26,381 nucleotides of DNA from Cloacimonetes bacterium UBA3541 (GCA_002376725.1 DFOM01000041.1:1-26381); one strand, 5' to 3'; shown: positions 1-8,509, numbered from the stretch's first letter. Notes: generated from the sequence alone by a model not told the origin. Numbers and translations are program-made.

Positions 1-50
1 GCTTGTGCAGATGGGGACATCTGCACACCCATACATCTACACACCGGAAA
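1..50 (-). repeat. Two-unit copy of the end repeat with palindromic hairpin
   Basis: Read on the minus strand this contains TTCCGG (49-44), then two 16-bp units (46-31 and 30-15) of the type gggtgtgYagatgt, ending in a palindrome. The hairpin has perfect 10-bp arms, TGTGCAGATG (4-13) and CATCTGCACA (18-27), with a GGGA loop. It begins 61 nt past the stop codon of the propeller gene that ends at 111. A longer copy of the same element lies at the other end of the window in the opposite strand orientation. No T-run follows the hairpin, so a standard intrinsic terminator is not evident. The element may continue beyond position 1. Confidence 0.75.
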
Positions 51-110
51 AAATGCATAATACCCCGATGACTTTACTTTTATAAATCAAGATCATAGTT
101 CTGAATTTAT

Positions 111-2591
111 TTATCTTAAAAGTGCTACCTTCCCTGTTTTTCTATTCCCTTTTTCATCAGTAACTACAACATAATAGATACCGGTAGCACATTTCTTTCC
201 CGCAGAATTTAACCCATCCCAGTCAAAACGAGCAAACTCATTTTCTTTTAATGTAATAACAAGAGCTCCAGAGCTATCATAAATACGACATTGATTCTTC
301 CCGCGCGGAAGAGTAGCAGCCGGATAATTAATAATGCTGATAAATTTATCTTTTTCTGGATAGAATGGATTGGGATATATTTTTAAATTTGTTAGGCTGG
401 TTTCTGGCTTAATCTGATAACCGATAATTAAGGTATTTAATCCTTCTGGAGTACCGATAAGCAGTTTTCCCTCTTCTGGACTGCATCCCAGGGCAGTAAT
501 ATAATTAGAAAGCAGCGGTGAATTCCCCTGATAATAATTCGTAAATCTTTCTCTTTCCGGATCATACATAGATAAGCCATTCTGCAAGCTACCTATCCAA
601 ATACGATTAAAGGGGTCTAATAATATCGCTGTAGGTGTAGTACGAACGGAACCAAAAAGCCTTTCTTCATCTACAAAATAGAGTACATTATTTTCCCAAC
701 TATGCGTGCTTTTATTATATTTATAGCGTTTAATAGCAGTATCATATTTATACCAATTTGTTTCATCCCACATAAAAAGTCCGTTACTGGCAGCAATCCA
801 GTGCTGAATTCCCTCATAAGGACTTTCAATCGTGACCACTCCAAACACTTCACAGTTATTCAATTCTGGCGGATCTGGTATTAGCCAGTGAATGCCATTG
901 GTTTCAGGAATGGAATCATTATTCCAGATTACCAGACCACGGTCATTATGAGTACCCAAAAAATATTGTCTGCCACTGTGATAGCTATATTCCACCTGCT
1001 GGAAAGCACTATTAGGGATGGTGAAATGTCTGATAAGTTCGTCATCAGGACCGATTACCGTATATCCATCCTCACAACAGGCAATAATCATATTCCCATA
1101 TTTATCACAACTAATGCCTACATCCGAATTTCCCATAAGCTGTGCTGTCCCAATTGGTTGTCCTCCATAAGAGTGTGTGGCTTCATTCCATTGATACATA
1201 CCACTATTAATAAGCCAGAACCACTGATTATTCATTTCGTCAAAGATAGAAACACCATATTTCCAACCTTGAGGACTTTGACTGGTGGCATAAAACGAAC
1301 CAAACCATTTTCTATCCCTGCTATCTATCTCCACAGTATAAACATTATCAGTATGTATAGGACTATTTGCTAAGTTATAGGTTTGCCAGATTCCATCTTT
1401 ATATTTGCAGACTCCTAGAGAACTTTTCCTTTGTGGTATAATACTCCAGGCTCCACTGGAAAACCATATAGCATTTTGAGCATCAGTAACAATATTTCTA
1501 ATTTTGGGGAAACCAATAGTATTCTGCAAATATTGTTGCCAGAGGTCAGTAGCAGAATTAAAAGGATGGATGTGATAAAAAATCCCATCACCCCAACTAC
1601 AAAGATAAATTCCATCTGGATAGCAGATAATTTTACTGATACATTTACTGCCCAAACCAAGTTCTTTTTTATGCCAATGTTGAATAGCACCTTCTGAGGT
1701 GATACAGGTTAAAAGTATATCTCCAGCCAGATTATAAGCCAGAATATCTTCATTCCAGGTGCCATAAGAAACCCATAAGTTTCCCTCGGAATCCAATGTC
1801 GCATAGCTTAAATCCTGCGCTACCAATCCATTGTCAGAGTTATACTGGGTCCAATCACTTTGATAAGGATCTATAGAATGACAGTATATATTCCTTAAAC
1901 CGATAACTATTAGTTTATCTCCACTAATAGAAAGCTTATTCTTAAATCCATACATTCCTGAAATCCCGGGTAAACTATGCCAGGCATTATCTATATCCAG
2001 AGAATCCAAATGAACAAAATTTATCCCAGCGGTGCTGGATATAAATAGATAATTATTACTTGCTAATTCCATTGCATCAATGTTATTAGAAAGCAGACCC
2101 GAAGTATTTTGCATATTGTATTGATGGCGTAATAAAGGAAAATTTATCCCTTCCAAATAGTTATAATTAGCCAGTCCATTTTTTGTCGCTACCAACACAT
2201 CAGAGCCTTCCTCTATTATTTTAACAACATTATTGGAAGGAAGTTCAGGTTCAGTGAGCCTTTGTGTGCCATTTTGATATACGATAGTAATCCCATCACC
2301 AGCTGAGCCTAACCAGATACTTTCATTGAAATTTATATAGGAAATATTTCGCACATCATTGGAGACAAGTCCATCGGCAGTAGTCCAGACTCTAGAAATA
2401 GTCTCATTATACAATCCAGGTACATTAATCTTAGGCACGAAGACCATTCCACCCCAGGTACCCATATAATATCCTGTATCCATTTCTAAAAAGTCATAAA
2501 TATGGGTGGTATTTGTGATGGTCTCCCATTTGGCTCCCCAGAGATTAAAACCTATACAAATAACGAGTAATAGGAGGGTTATATGTTTCAT
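111..2591 (-). CDS. Secreted beta-propeller protein with C-terminal sorting domain
   Basis: The 826-residue product starts with a hydrophobic signal peptide (about residues 1-19) and is probably exported. The body contains repeated stretches resembling two-component-regulator propeller blades, such as IWLGSAGDG, LWVSYG, KWFGS and RIWIGSLQNGLSMYD, so one or two beta-propellers are likely. Residues 737-826 form a FlgD-Ig/type IX-like C-terminal module, with IYPNPF at its start and ATGIYYVVV near its end. There is no kinase or DNA-binding domain, so this is not a hybrid sensor. Its ATG overlaps the stop of the wecA-like gene by 4 bp, making it the last gene of a glycan operon. A cell-surface binding or structural role is inferred, and the ligand is unknown. 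Confidence 0.8.
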   Translation of the reverse strand: MKHITLLLLVICIGFNLWGAKWETITNTTHIYDFLEMDTGYYMGTWGGMVFVPKINVPGLYNETISRVWTTADGLVSNDVRNISYINFNESIWLGSAGDGITIVYQNGTQRLTEPELPSNNVVKIIEEGSDVLVATKNGLANYNYLEGINFPLLRHQYNMQNTSGLLSNNIDAMELASNNYLFISSTAGINFVHLDSLDIDNAWHSLPGISGMYGFKNKLSISGDKLIVIGLRNIYCHSIDPYQSDWTQYNSDNGLVAQDLSYATLDSEGNLWVSYGTWNEDILAYNLAGDILLTCITSEGAIQHWHKKELGLGSKCISKIICYPDGIYLCSWGDGIFYHIHPFNSATDLWQQYLQNTIGFPKIRNIVTDAQNAIWFSSGAWSIIPQRKSSLGVCKYKDGIWQTYNLANSPIHTDNVYTVEIDSRDRKWFGSFYATSQSPQGWKYGVSIFDEMNNQWFWLINSGMYQWNEATHSYGGQPIGTAQLMGNSDVGISCDKYGNMIIACCEDGYTVIGPDDELIRHFTIPNSAFQQVEYSYHSGRQYFLGTHNDRGLVIWNNDSIPETNGIHWLIPDPPELNNCEVFGVVTIESPYEGIQHWIAASNGLFMWDETNWYKYDTAIKRYKYNKSTHSWENNVLYFVDEERLFGSVRTTPTAILLDPFNRIWIGSLQNGLSMYDPERERFTNYYQGNSPLLSNYITALGCSPEEGKLLIGTPEGLNTLIIGYQIKPETSLTNLKIYPNPFYPEKDKFISIINYPAATLPRGKNQCRIYDSSGALVITLKENEFARFDWDGLNSAGKKCATGIYYVVVTDEKGNRKTGKVALLR

Positions 2592-3634
2592 TTCTTTCTC
2601 CCCTGTCCCATAAGAATATAAGATATCACAACTCCCAGAGCCAGTAAACCTAGCAACACAGAAAATAGTATCTTATTAGTTGAAAATGAAAATCCTATAG
2701 CTATCAACCCAAAAAGTATAGTTATAATGTAAACAATTAAAGCTACTGTTCTTTGAGAAAGACCAAAAGATAGCATTATATGATGTAAATGTCGTTTATC
2801 TGGAGTAAATATATTATTACCACCTCTAATCCTACGAAATATAGCCAGAAACATATCTATTAGAGGAACTGCCAGGACAGATAATGGAATAATCAAGGTC
2901 ATAGAAGTTATCCCTTTATACTGTCTAGTTCCAGCAGTAGAAATAGCTGCTAGAATCAGTCCATTAAAAAGAGCTCCGGTATCACCTAGAAAAATCTTAG
3001 CCGGATAGAAATTGAATCTCAAGAATGCAAGATTTCCTGCTAATAAAAAAGAAGATAAAGCAATAACTATGCTATTGCTCTCCTTTATACCTACCACCAA
3101 CAATACCATACAAACAATAACACAGATGCCACTTGCCAGACCATCAATACCATCTATTAAATTGATAGCATTCATCAATACTAAATACCAGATAATAGTA
3201 ATCGGGAAAGAAAGCCAGCCTAGCATAAAATCCGATCCAAAAGGATTGGTTAAAGACATAACTCTAAACCCAATTAAATACATAATAATGCCAATACCTA
3301 TCTGCCAGAGAAGTTTAACAAAAGCAGGAATATCCCCTCGGTCATCTGTTACCCCTAAGATTAAAGTTATAAGCTCAACTCCGATTAAGGGAAAAAGCAT
3401 AAGCTTGAGTTCTTCATTGGGTACTATTATTGCCAGTATCAATTCTGCAATAATTATAGGTAAAGCAAAGGATAAACCCCCTGCTTCCGGAATAGCTATC
3501 CGATTTATTTTCCGTTCATTCGGTTCCGATACAATATGCAATTTCCAGGAAAACTTGATATTTAAAGGAACCAGGAGATGTGTGGCTAAATGAATGGCTA
3601 TTGCCAGGATAATTATGACAACCGTAAAGTTCAT
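2588..3634 (-). CDS. wecA: WecA/TagO-like undecaprenyl-phosphate sugar-1-phosphate transferase
   Basis: This 348-residue polytopic membrane protein belongs to the MraY/WecA family, which transfers a sugar-1-phosphate from a UDP-sugar to undecaprenyl phosphate to start surface glycan synthesis. Family motifs are visible: PEAGG (about 49-53), DDRGD with Asp97/Asp98, NLIDGIDGLASG with Asp161 and Asp164, FLGDTG with Asp218, and the carbohydrate-recognition motif DKRHLHH (279-285). The HLHH pattern is typical of the WecA/TagO/WbpL branch rather than MraY. Length is normal for the family. Both ends overlap neighbouring genes by 4 bp, which indicates translational coupling within a glycan operon. 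Sugar specificity (GlcNAc or another HexNAc) cannot be read from the sequence. Confidence 0.9.
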   Translation of the reverse strand: MNFTVVIIILAIAIHLATHLLVPLNIKFSWKLHIVSEPNERKINRIAIPEAGGLSFALPIIIAELILAIIVPNEELKLMLFPLIGVELITLILGVTDDRGDIPAFVKLLWQIGIGIIMYLIGFRVMSLTNPFGSDFMLGWLSFPITIIWYLVLMNAINLIDGIDGLASGICVIVCMVLLVVGIKESNSIVIALSSFLLAGNLAFLRFNFYPAKIFLGDTGALFNGLILAAISTAGTRQYKGITSMTLIIPLSVLAVPLIDMFLAIFRRIRGGNNIFTPDKRHLHHIMLSFGLSQRTVALIVYIITILFGLIAIGFSFSTNKILFSVLLGLLALGVVISYILMGQGRKK

Positions 3635-4752
3635 ATAACCTTCCGATAAAGCTGAAGATAACTATTAACCATTGTTTTATAATCCGATATTTCTTTAATT
3701 CTTTGGCTGGCTGCAATACCTTTTTCAAAAGCTATATCTCTATGAGTTGCTACTTCTATAAGACATTGGATTAGAGCAGCTTGATTATCCAGAGGAACCA
3801 GCCATCCACATTCTTCTGTGACCAATTCTCGTAAAGAAGGAATATCGCTAATTATTATTGGTAACCCTGAATGCATTGCCTCTATTACACTAAAAGGTTG
3901 AGCCTCCCATCTGGAATATAGGATAAATGCATCAAATAAAGCTAACCACTTTTCAATTTTATTATCCCATCCAGGAAGTATTATGCGTTCATTTAATCCA
4001 TAGGAATGCACTATCTGACGACATAGATTCCAATATTCTCCTTCACCTAAAATAATAAATTTCAGTTTGGACTCCTTTTTACAAGCCTGACAGGCAGCAG
4101 AAATAAGATTTATAACATTCTTTTGTTGAGAAAAACGAATAGTAGAGCCAATAACAAATTCTTCCTTATCTAGTTTATAAGCTCGCTCTTGTGCTATATT
4201 CGTAAGTATTTGCACCTGCTCATAGGGCAAAGCATTATTGATAGTGATAGCTTTAAAAGGGGAAACCAAACCCAGTTTAAGACATTGCAGTCTATCAGTA
4301 TTATTTACAAAGACCACATAATCACTCATATTATTTGCCCATTTCTCCAGTTGCTTATAAAGATTCTGCTGCCAGATTGATTGATCCGATTGAAAAGAGG
4401 TCCCATGTTCTGTATGCAAAATTAAAGGAATATGCGAACAAGCAGCAGCTAATCTGCCTAGAAATCCCGGTTTGGACGAATTGGTGTGCACAATATCAAA
4501 ATGATAGCGCTTCATCAATAAATAAAGCTCTGCTAAAGCTAAAGTGTCCTTTATAGAAATAGGACGCTTCATATATTTCAAAGGAAGATAATGATAGCCA
4601 CGAGCTTTAACCGCTTCAACGAAATCTCCGTCTGGAGCACTGGCTACATAAATATCAAATTGATTCTTAGGTAAACCATCAAGAAGAAAGAGACTGAAAT
4701 TTTGACAGCCCGAAAGTAGCGGTAAAAGCTGAAGATGAAGTAATCTTTTCAC
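3631..4752 (-). CDS. Family 4 glycosyltransferase
   Basis: The 373-residue product has the GT-B organisation of GT4 enzymes. The N-terminal acceptor domain opens with HLQLLPLLSGCQNFSLFLLDGLP, a stretch resembling other GT4 N-termini, and contains KPGFLGRLAA. The C-terminal donor domain carries the EX7E motif at Glu283-Glu291 (EAQPFSVIE), followed by SGLPIIISDIPSLREL. The start codon is GTG and overlaps the upstream TGA as GTGA. The only alternatives downstream would remove the acceptor-domain start, so the GTG is preferred. The enzyme is probably cytoplasmic, adding a sugar to a lipid-linked intermediate made by the adjacent WecA-like enzyme. Donor and acceptor sugars are unknown. Confidence 0.88.
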   Translation of the reverse strand: MKRLLHLQLLPLLSGCQNFSLFLLDGLPKNQFDIYVASAPDGDFVEAVKARGYHYLPLKYMKRPISIKDTLALAELYLLMKRYHFDIVHTNSSKPGFLGRLAAACSHIPLILHTEHGTSFQSDQSIWQQNLYKQLEKWANNMSDYVVFVNNTDRLQCLKLGLVSPFKAITINNALPYEQVQILTNIAQERAYKLDKEEFVIGSTIRFSQQKNVINLISAACQACKKESKLKFIILGEGEYWNLCRQIVHSYGLNERIILPGWDNKIEKWLALFDAFILYSRWEAQPFSVIEAMHSGLPIIISDIPSLRELVTEECGWLVPLDNQAALIQCLIEVATHRDIAFEKGIAASQRIKEISDYKTMVNSYLQLYRKVI

Positions 4753-6416
4753 GATTCTTGATTTAACCTGATGACGGCAATAGAATCGGCATTAATTTGG
4801 GAAAAGCTTATCATATTTCCTTCTATTCTGGCTGGCAAACCCAGAATCTCTTTAATCTTGCCACTATTTATTATCTGCAAAGTAAAGTTTTCCAGATTAT
4901 CGGGGAAAAAAATGCTAATCTCATATTCCGTCTCGTTTATGGTCACTCTGTTTCTTTTATTCCACCAGGAAGTTAATTCGTTTGGAGTAGGCACCCAAAT
5001 TCTTCCCGCCTTAATAAGTGCCAATGCATAAGTATAGAGCTTTTTTACATAAGGAATATCATAATAAGAAGCTAGATTCAGGTCAAGTCCAAAAACACCT
5101 CCTGTCCTTATAGTGCTCTGAAAAAATTTCTTTAAAAGCTTTTTAGCCGGTTCCAATTGCAAGGTTTTAAATCTACCAAGTCTTAAATGAGCATCACCAT
5201 AAATCGTTGGCAGTTCCCACCAGAGAACATTTAATCCCCTAATCCAAGGTTGATATGGCACCGAAACTCCATTTATATATCCTGGTGTAGCTCGGCAAGC
5301 TGTGCTTTGACTATAAGTTGGATTGAGCTTAGAATGCAATTCTCTTATCTTATCATTTACTTTATAATGCAATTGTCTGATACCAATAGTCTCTTGATGA
5401 AGTTGATGCAACATAACCTGTTTACGGGTTATATAATCATCCGGATTGGTCTTATCCGGTGTAATTAACAAACCAATTTCATTTCCAGTTCGGATTAATT
5501 GTCTGATTTCTTCCTGTAAATCAGGGTCATCCAAACTATAATTTATATATTCATTTTTATCTGGTGCTATATAAAAAGTGCTTCTAAATCCGGAAGCTTC
5601 TTCCAGTTTCCTATATTCCTCAAAATTCCAATATAGTTCCACATTAGTAAATAGAAATTTAAATTTACTGCAGATAGTATGAAATAACTGTTTCCAGTTC
5701 AAAGTGAAAAACATTGCTACATCTGTCCCTAAGGAAAGGAAAAGGTCTGTATAATTCCATTTCTGAAGATTGTCTACTGAATGAGTCAAAAGAGCTGCTC
5801 CTTCTTCACCTTTAGGCCAGTATTGTTTTTGAACCAAAGAGATGCCCTTGTTACGACTATGCTCTTTAATCATTGAGTCCACTAACCATAGCATATTATC
5901 TACATAAGGAGTTTCCCGATAAGGATGAAAGATGCTTGCTTCTTCTAGATAATAGTCATCTACATTTCCAGTGGAATCAACCTGAGATTCAAGATTAGCT
6001 AAATGGAAAAATATATTACCGACCAGGTCAAAGTTTATCTTTCCTGCTTGAATCTTACTCTCAGAATAATTCTCTGCCGGATAAGAAAAGCTCCTATTAC
6101 TTATTATGGGAGTTTTGGAAAGAAGTTTAACCTCCTTTATATTGCGTTTTAGCTTATCCCTAGTCAAACTCTTGGGGTCAAATAAGTCAGGCTCGCAGGG
6201 TATGAAGATAGTAATAAAATGCTGAGCTATGGCTATTAATTCTTCAATAGTTGGATCTGTATAGCCATAAATTATTAAAATATCACTTTCTTTCAGTTGA
6301 CCTATTTCGGAAATGAAACTAAAGCTATAACCTAAGGTCTGAAAAATGAAACCGAAAGTATAGCTGATCTCATGTTTAAATTTTCCCAGTTTATAATCTA
6401 TGAAGATATATATCAT
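4749..6416 (-). CDS. Polysaccharide deacetylase-like protein (DUF7033 type), probably inactive
   Basis: The reading frame is open from an ATG at 6449, but the second ATG at 6416 is preferred: 'MIYIFIDYKLGKFK' looks like a family N-terminus, and a candidate -10 element (TATGAT) overlaps the first ATG. Neither ATG has a clear ribosome binding site. Residues here count from the first ATG. An N-terminal alpha/beta region (about 12-200) is followed by a NodB-like fold, with LTHSVD at 221-226 in the place of the usual LTHDVD, STFYIAPD at 290-297, and RQLHYKV at 358-364. The first Asp is replaced by Ser224. The usual His-x-Ser metal motif reads Leu328-Ile-Thr330. These losses suggest a non-catalytic or altered protein. 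It is the first gene of the glycan operon and its stop overlaps the GT4 start. Family assignment is from memory of the pattern. Confidence 0.65.
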   Translation of the reverse strand: MIYIFIDYKLGKFKHEISYTFGFIFQTLGYSFSFISEIGQLKESDILIIYGYTDPTIEELIAIAQHFITIFIPCEPDLFDPKSLTRDKLKRNIKEVKLLSKTPIISNRSFSYPAENYSESKIQAGKINFDLVGNIFFHLANLESQVDSTGNVDDYYLEEASIFHPYRETPYVDNMLWLVDSMIKEHSRNKGISLVQKQYWPKGEEGAALLTHSVDNLQKWNYTDLFLSLGTDVAMFFTLNWKQLFHTICSKFKFLFTNVELYWNFEEYRKLEEASGFRSTFYIAPDKNEYINYSLDDPDLQEEIRQLIRTGNEIGLLITPDKTNPDDYITRKQVMLHQLHQETIGIRQLHYKVNDKIRELHSKLNPTYSQSTACRATPGYINGVSVPYQPWIRGLNVLWWELPTIYGDAHLRLGRFKTLQLEPAKKLLKKFFQSTIRTGGVFGLDLNLASYYDIPYVKKLYTYALALIKAGRIWVPTPNELTSWWNKRNRVTINETEYEISIFFPDNLENFTLQIINSGKIKEILGLPARIEGNMISFSQINADSIAVIRLNQES

Positions 6417-6444
6417 TGATGGAATACCATAAATATTTCTTTTA

Positions 6445-6475
6445 ATCATAAAAAAGAAATTTTGTCTTATGTCAA
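6445..6475 (-). promoter_or_regulatory. Candidate promoter for the glycan operon
   Basis: On the minus strand TTGACA (6475-6470) is followed after 19 nt by TATGAT (6450-6445). The -10 box covers the first ATG of the deacetylase-like frame, so transcription would begin near 6438 and translation from the ATG at 6416. The spacing is longer than ideal. Confidence 0.45.
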
Positions 6476-6512
6476 GAAAAATCCAATTTTATATTGAAGC
6501 CTATCTTCTCTC

Positions 6513-6542
6513 TTGACAAAAAAAGTAAATTCAAATTCATAA
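6513..6542 (+). promoter_or_regulatory. Candidate promoter for the dCMP deaminase/ECF operon
   Basis: TTGACA (6513-6518) is followed after 18 nt by TCATAA (6537-6542), leaving about 20 nt of leader before the ATG at 6571. The -10 match is weak. The region lies between divergent operons. I saw no THI-box (TPP riboswitch) pattern in it. Confidence 0.4.
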
Positions 6543-6570
6543 ATTATTTCAATAATAAGCGGTTTATAAT

Positions 6571-7047
6571 ATGAATAATCGACCTTCCTGGCAACAGTAT
6601 TTTATGCAGATGGCAATTTTAGCCTCCAGCAGAAGCACCTGTTTACGCAGACAGGTTGGCGCAGTATTGGTTAAAGATAATCAGATACTTTCCACTGGAT
6701 ACAATGGAACTCCTAAGGGAATAAGGCACTGTTCTGAAGTGGGCTGTCTAAGAGAAAAAAATAATGTGCCTTCTGGACAGATGCATGAACTCTGTCGTGG
6801 ATTGCATGCCGAACAAAATGCCATAATTCAAGCTGGATTAAACGGTGCCAGTTCAAGAGGTGCCACTCTCTATTGCACTCATCAACCTTGTATCATTTGT
6901 GCTAAGATGATAATCAATGCAGAGATACGGACCGTATATGTGGCGGAAACATATCCAGATGAATTAGCTGAAAAGTTATTAGCTGAAGCTGGGGTGGAAT
7001 TAATTCTATATGACCTCAAAACTGGAAAAATGAAAAAATTAATCTAA
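6571..7047 (+). CDS. comEB: dCMP deaminase family protein
   Basis: The 158-residue product is a zinc-dependent cytidine/deoxycytidylate deaminase. It probably converts dCMP to dUMP, the precursor of dTMP, in the cytoplasm. The zinc site is complete: His79 and catalytic Glu81 in HAEQNAIIQA, then Cys107 and Cys110 in PCIIC. Length and the N-terminal GAVLVKDNQILSTGYNGTP segment fit dCMP deaminase/ComEB rather than a tRNA adenosine deaminase. Its stop and the next start share one base (TAATG), so it is co-translated with the ECF S component. The functional link to a vitamin transporter is unclear. Only a weak ribosome binding site is visible upstream. Confidence 0.9.
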   Translation: MNNRPSWQQYFMQMAILASSRSTCLRRQVGAVLVKDNQILSTGYNGTPKGIRHCSEVGCLREKNNVPSGQMHELCRGLHAEQNAIIQAGLNGASSRGATLYCTHQPCIICAKMIINAEIRTVYVAETYPDELAEKLLAEAGVELILYDLKTGKMKKLI

Positions 7048-7589
7048 TGAGTAAAATCTTTCGCACTTTTAGCACGCGTGATCTGATAGTAATTGCTGGA
7101 TTAGCTGGTATAGGTTTAGCAGTAAAACCTCTAGTTTCTCCTTTATCTAAAATGATTACTTCTCCTTTGATGATTCCAGGTGGCTCATTCACCGGTGGAT
7201 TATATATGTTATGGATGGTGCTTGCTGTATTGATGGTAGATAAATTTGGCACAGGTATCATTTATGGCTTGCTTCAAGCACTGGTAGTAATGGTTGTTGG
7301 AATAAGAGGAAATCAGGGTCTGTTGAGTCTGGTTAGTTATACTTTACCTGGGTTATTAGTTGATTTAGCCTATCTTGCCCTACCACATCCAGAAATAATC
7401 TGGAGTCAGATGCTACTTTGTGCTTTGTCCAATATGGCTGGAGCATTAATTGTCGCTATTTTTGTTTTCCACCATCCTCTGCCTTTTATCCTTATTATTG
7501 AAGGTATGTCTATGGTTTCCGGAATAATAGGGGGTTGGATTTCCTGGGCTATTTATAAAACTATTAATCGTTACGAGTTAATACAATGA
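7047..7589 (+). CDS. ECF transporter S component, YkoE-like
   Basis: A 180-residue integral membrane protein with about five or six hydrophobic segments. It resembles YkoE-type substrate-binding S components of energy-coupling factor transporters, with FSTRDLIVIA at the N-terminus, a MIPGGSFTGGLYMLWMVLA segment, and YGLLQALVVMVVG. YkoE proteins bind hydroxymethylpyrimidine or thiamine, but here the substrate is only inferred. The following genes supply a secreted accessory protein, two ATPases and EcfT, which makes a dedicated (group I) ECF transporter. It overlaps the deaminase stop by one base and the next gene by 4 bp (ATGA). A pyrimidine-related substrate would fit the neighbouring deaminase, but this is speculative. 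Confidence 0.75.
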   Translation: MSKIFRTFSTRDLIVIAGLAGIGLAVKPLVSPLSKMITSPLMIPGGSFTGGLYMLWMVLAVLMVDKFGTGIIYGLLQALVVMVVGIRGNQGLLSLVSYTLPGLLVDLAYLALPHPEIIWSQMLLCALSNMAGALIVAIFVFHHPLPFILIIEGMSMVSGIIGGWISWAIYKTINRYELIQ

Positions 7590-8509
7590 AAAAAATACTT
7601 CTCTTTGCACTCTTGTTGACCTTATCAATTTTGAACGCTATAATAATTACCGGTCCTAAAGGCGATTCCTTAATCTATTCTTATACTGATTTAGCCAAAA
7701 TCCCGCGTGAAACTTTTACCACCACCAGAGTTAAGAGTGGAGAAATACAGGAAGATGTCTGGACTGGTTTCCGTTTTAATCGCTGGTTAAATGAAAATAT
7801 CCAGATTCCCTACAAAATTATCCGATTTGAATCAGCCGATAACTATATGGTTAGTTTCAGTAAAGCGGAATTTGATTCTTTAGAATGCTGGCTTGCTTTC
7901 ACTCAAAATGGTCAGCTGTTACCAGATAATGGTTTACGCTTGATTTTCCCTCAGCTTAGAGATATGAAATGGATTCGCGGACTGGAAAGAATAGTACTGG
8001 AAGATTTTTCTCCTTTAAAATTGCCTGTTCGCTTTGAGTTTTTAGATAAACGCTTAAAAAAAGAAACTATAATTGATAATCCACCTCCTTTTACTGATAC
8101 TAAAGGTTATTACTTTGCTGATTTATTACCCTTATCTGCTAGAAAAGACACGCATAGTGTGGTGCTTTATAGCTCAGACGGGATAAAATGTTCTCTAGAA
8201 TATCCCCGTCATTTAGATGGTGCTATTATTGAATTAACCGATTATGGGTTCAGCCTGAAAAGCCCTAGTATCCCTGATGGTATGTGGCTAAAAGATATTA
8301 TCTATCTTCAAATTGATGACTGGGCACTAATCAAAAGTGATAATCTAGATGCTCTTATTACCTTAAACCGAATTATGGATTGGAAACTGAGCCCAGATGT
8401 GCAGTTCATTGTTAATATTGATGGTAAAGAAGAAAAAATCCCGCTAAGTGATGTGCTCTCTCATCCTGATAAATTAGCTGATATAAACTCTTTTGAATTG
8501 ATACCATAA
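7586..8509 (+). CDS. Secreted sulfite-oxidase-fold protein in ECF operon, no Moco cysteine
   Basis: The 307-residue product has a signal peptide (about residues 1-18) without a lipobox, so it is probably periplasmic. The next 110 residues resemble the molybdopterin-binding domain of sulfite-oxidase-family proteins: a TGPKGDSLIYSYTDLAKIP entry strand, the EDVWTGFRFNRWLNE segment, an ESADNYMVSF strand, and NGQLLPDNGLRLIFP followed by MKWIRGLERIVLED. The family's molybdenum-ligating cysteine, expected before the W-TG segment, is absent (TTTRVKSGEIQ). A second, more diverged half may be a repeat. It overlaps the S component by 4 bp. A substrate-capture role for the transporter is inferred. An enzymatic role looks unlikely. 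Confidence 0.6.
   Translation: MKKILLFALLLTLSILNAIIITGPKGDSLIYSYTDLAKIPRETFTTTRVKSGEIQEDVWTGFRFNRWLNENIQIPYKIIRFESADNYMVSFSKAEFDSLECWLAFTQNGQLLPDNGLRLIFPQLRDMKWIRGLERIVLEDFSPLKLPVRFEFLDKRLKKETIIDNPPPFTDTKGYYFADLLPLSARKDTHSVVLYSSDGIKCSLEYPRHLDGAIIELTDYGFSLKSPSIPDGMWLKDIIYLQIDDWALIKSDNLDALITLNRIMDWKLSPDVQFIVNIDGKEEKIPLSDVLSHPDKLADINSFELIP

Noticed and set aside
888..1373. 161-codon plus-strand frame opposite the propeller gene
   Set aside because: It lies inside a well-supported secreted propeller protein and has no ribosome binding site or family pattern.
111..2591. Hybrid two-component sensor, suggested by the propeller repeats
   Set aside because: No transmembrane segment follows the propeller, and no kinase, receiver or helix-turn-helix domain exists. 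The C-terminus is a sorting module.
3012..3593. 193-codon plus-strand frame opposite the wecA-like gene
   Set aside because: The opposite strand encodes a complete WecA-family protein with all motifs, so this frame is a low-complexity shadow.
6417..6570. Possible TPP riboswitch for the YkoE-like transporter
   Set aside because: I found no THI-box consensus here or in the 8510-8635 gap.
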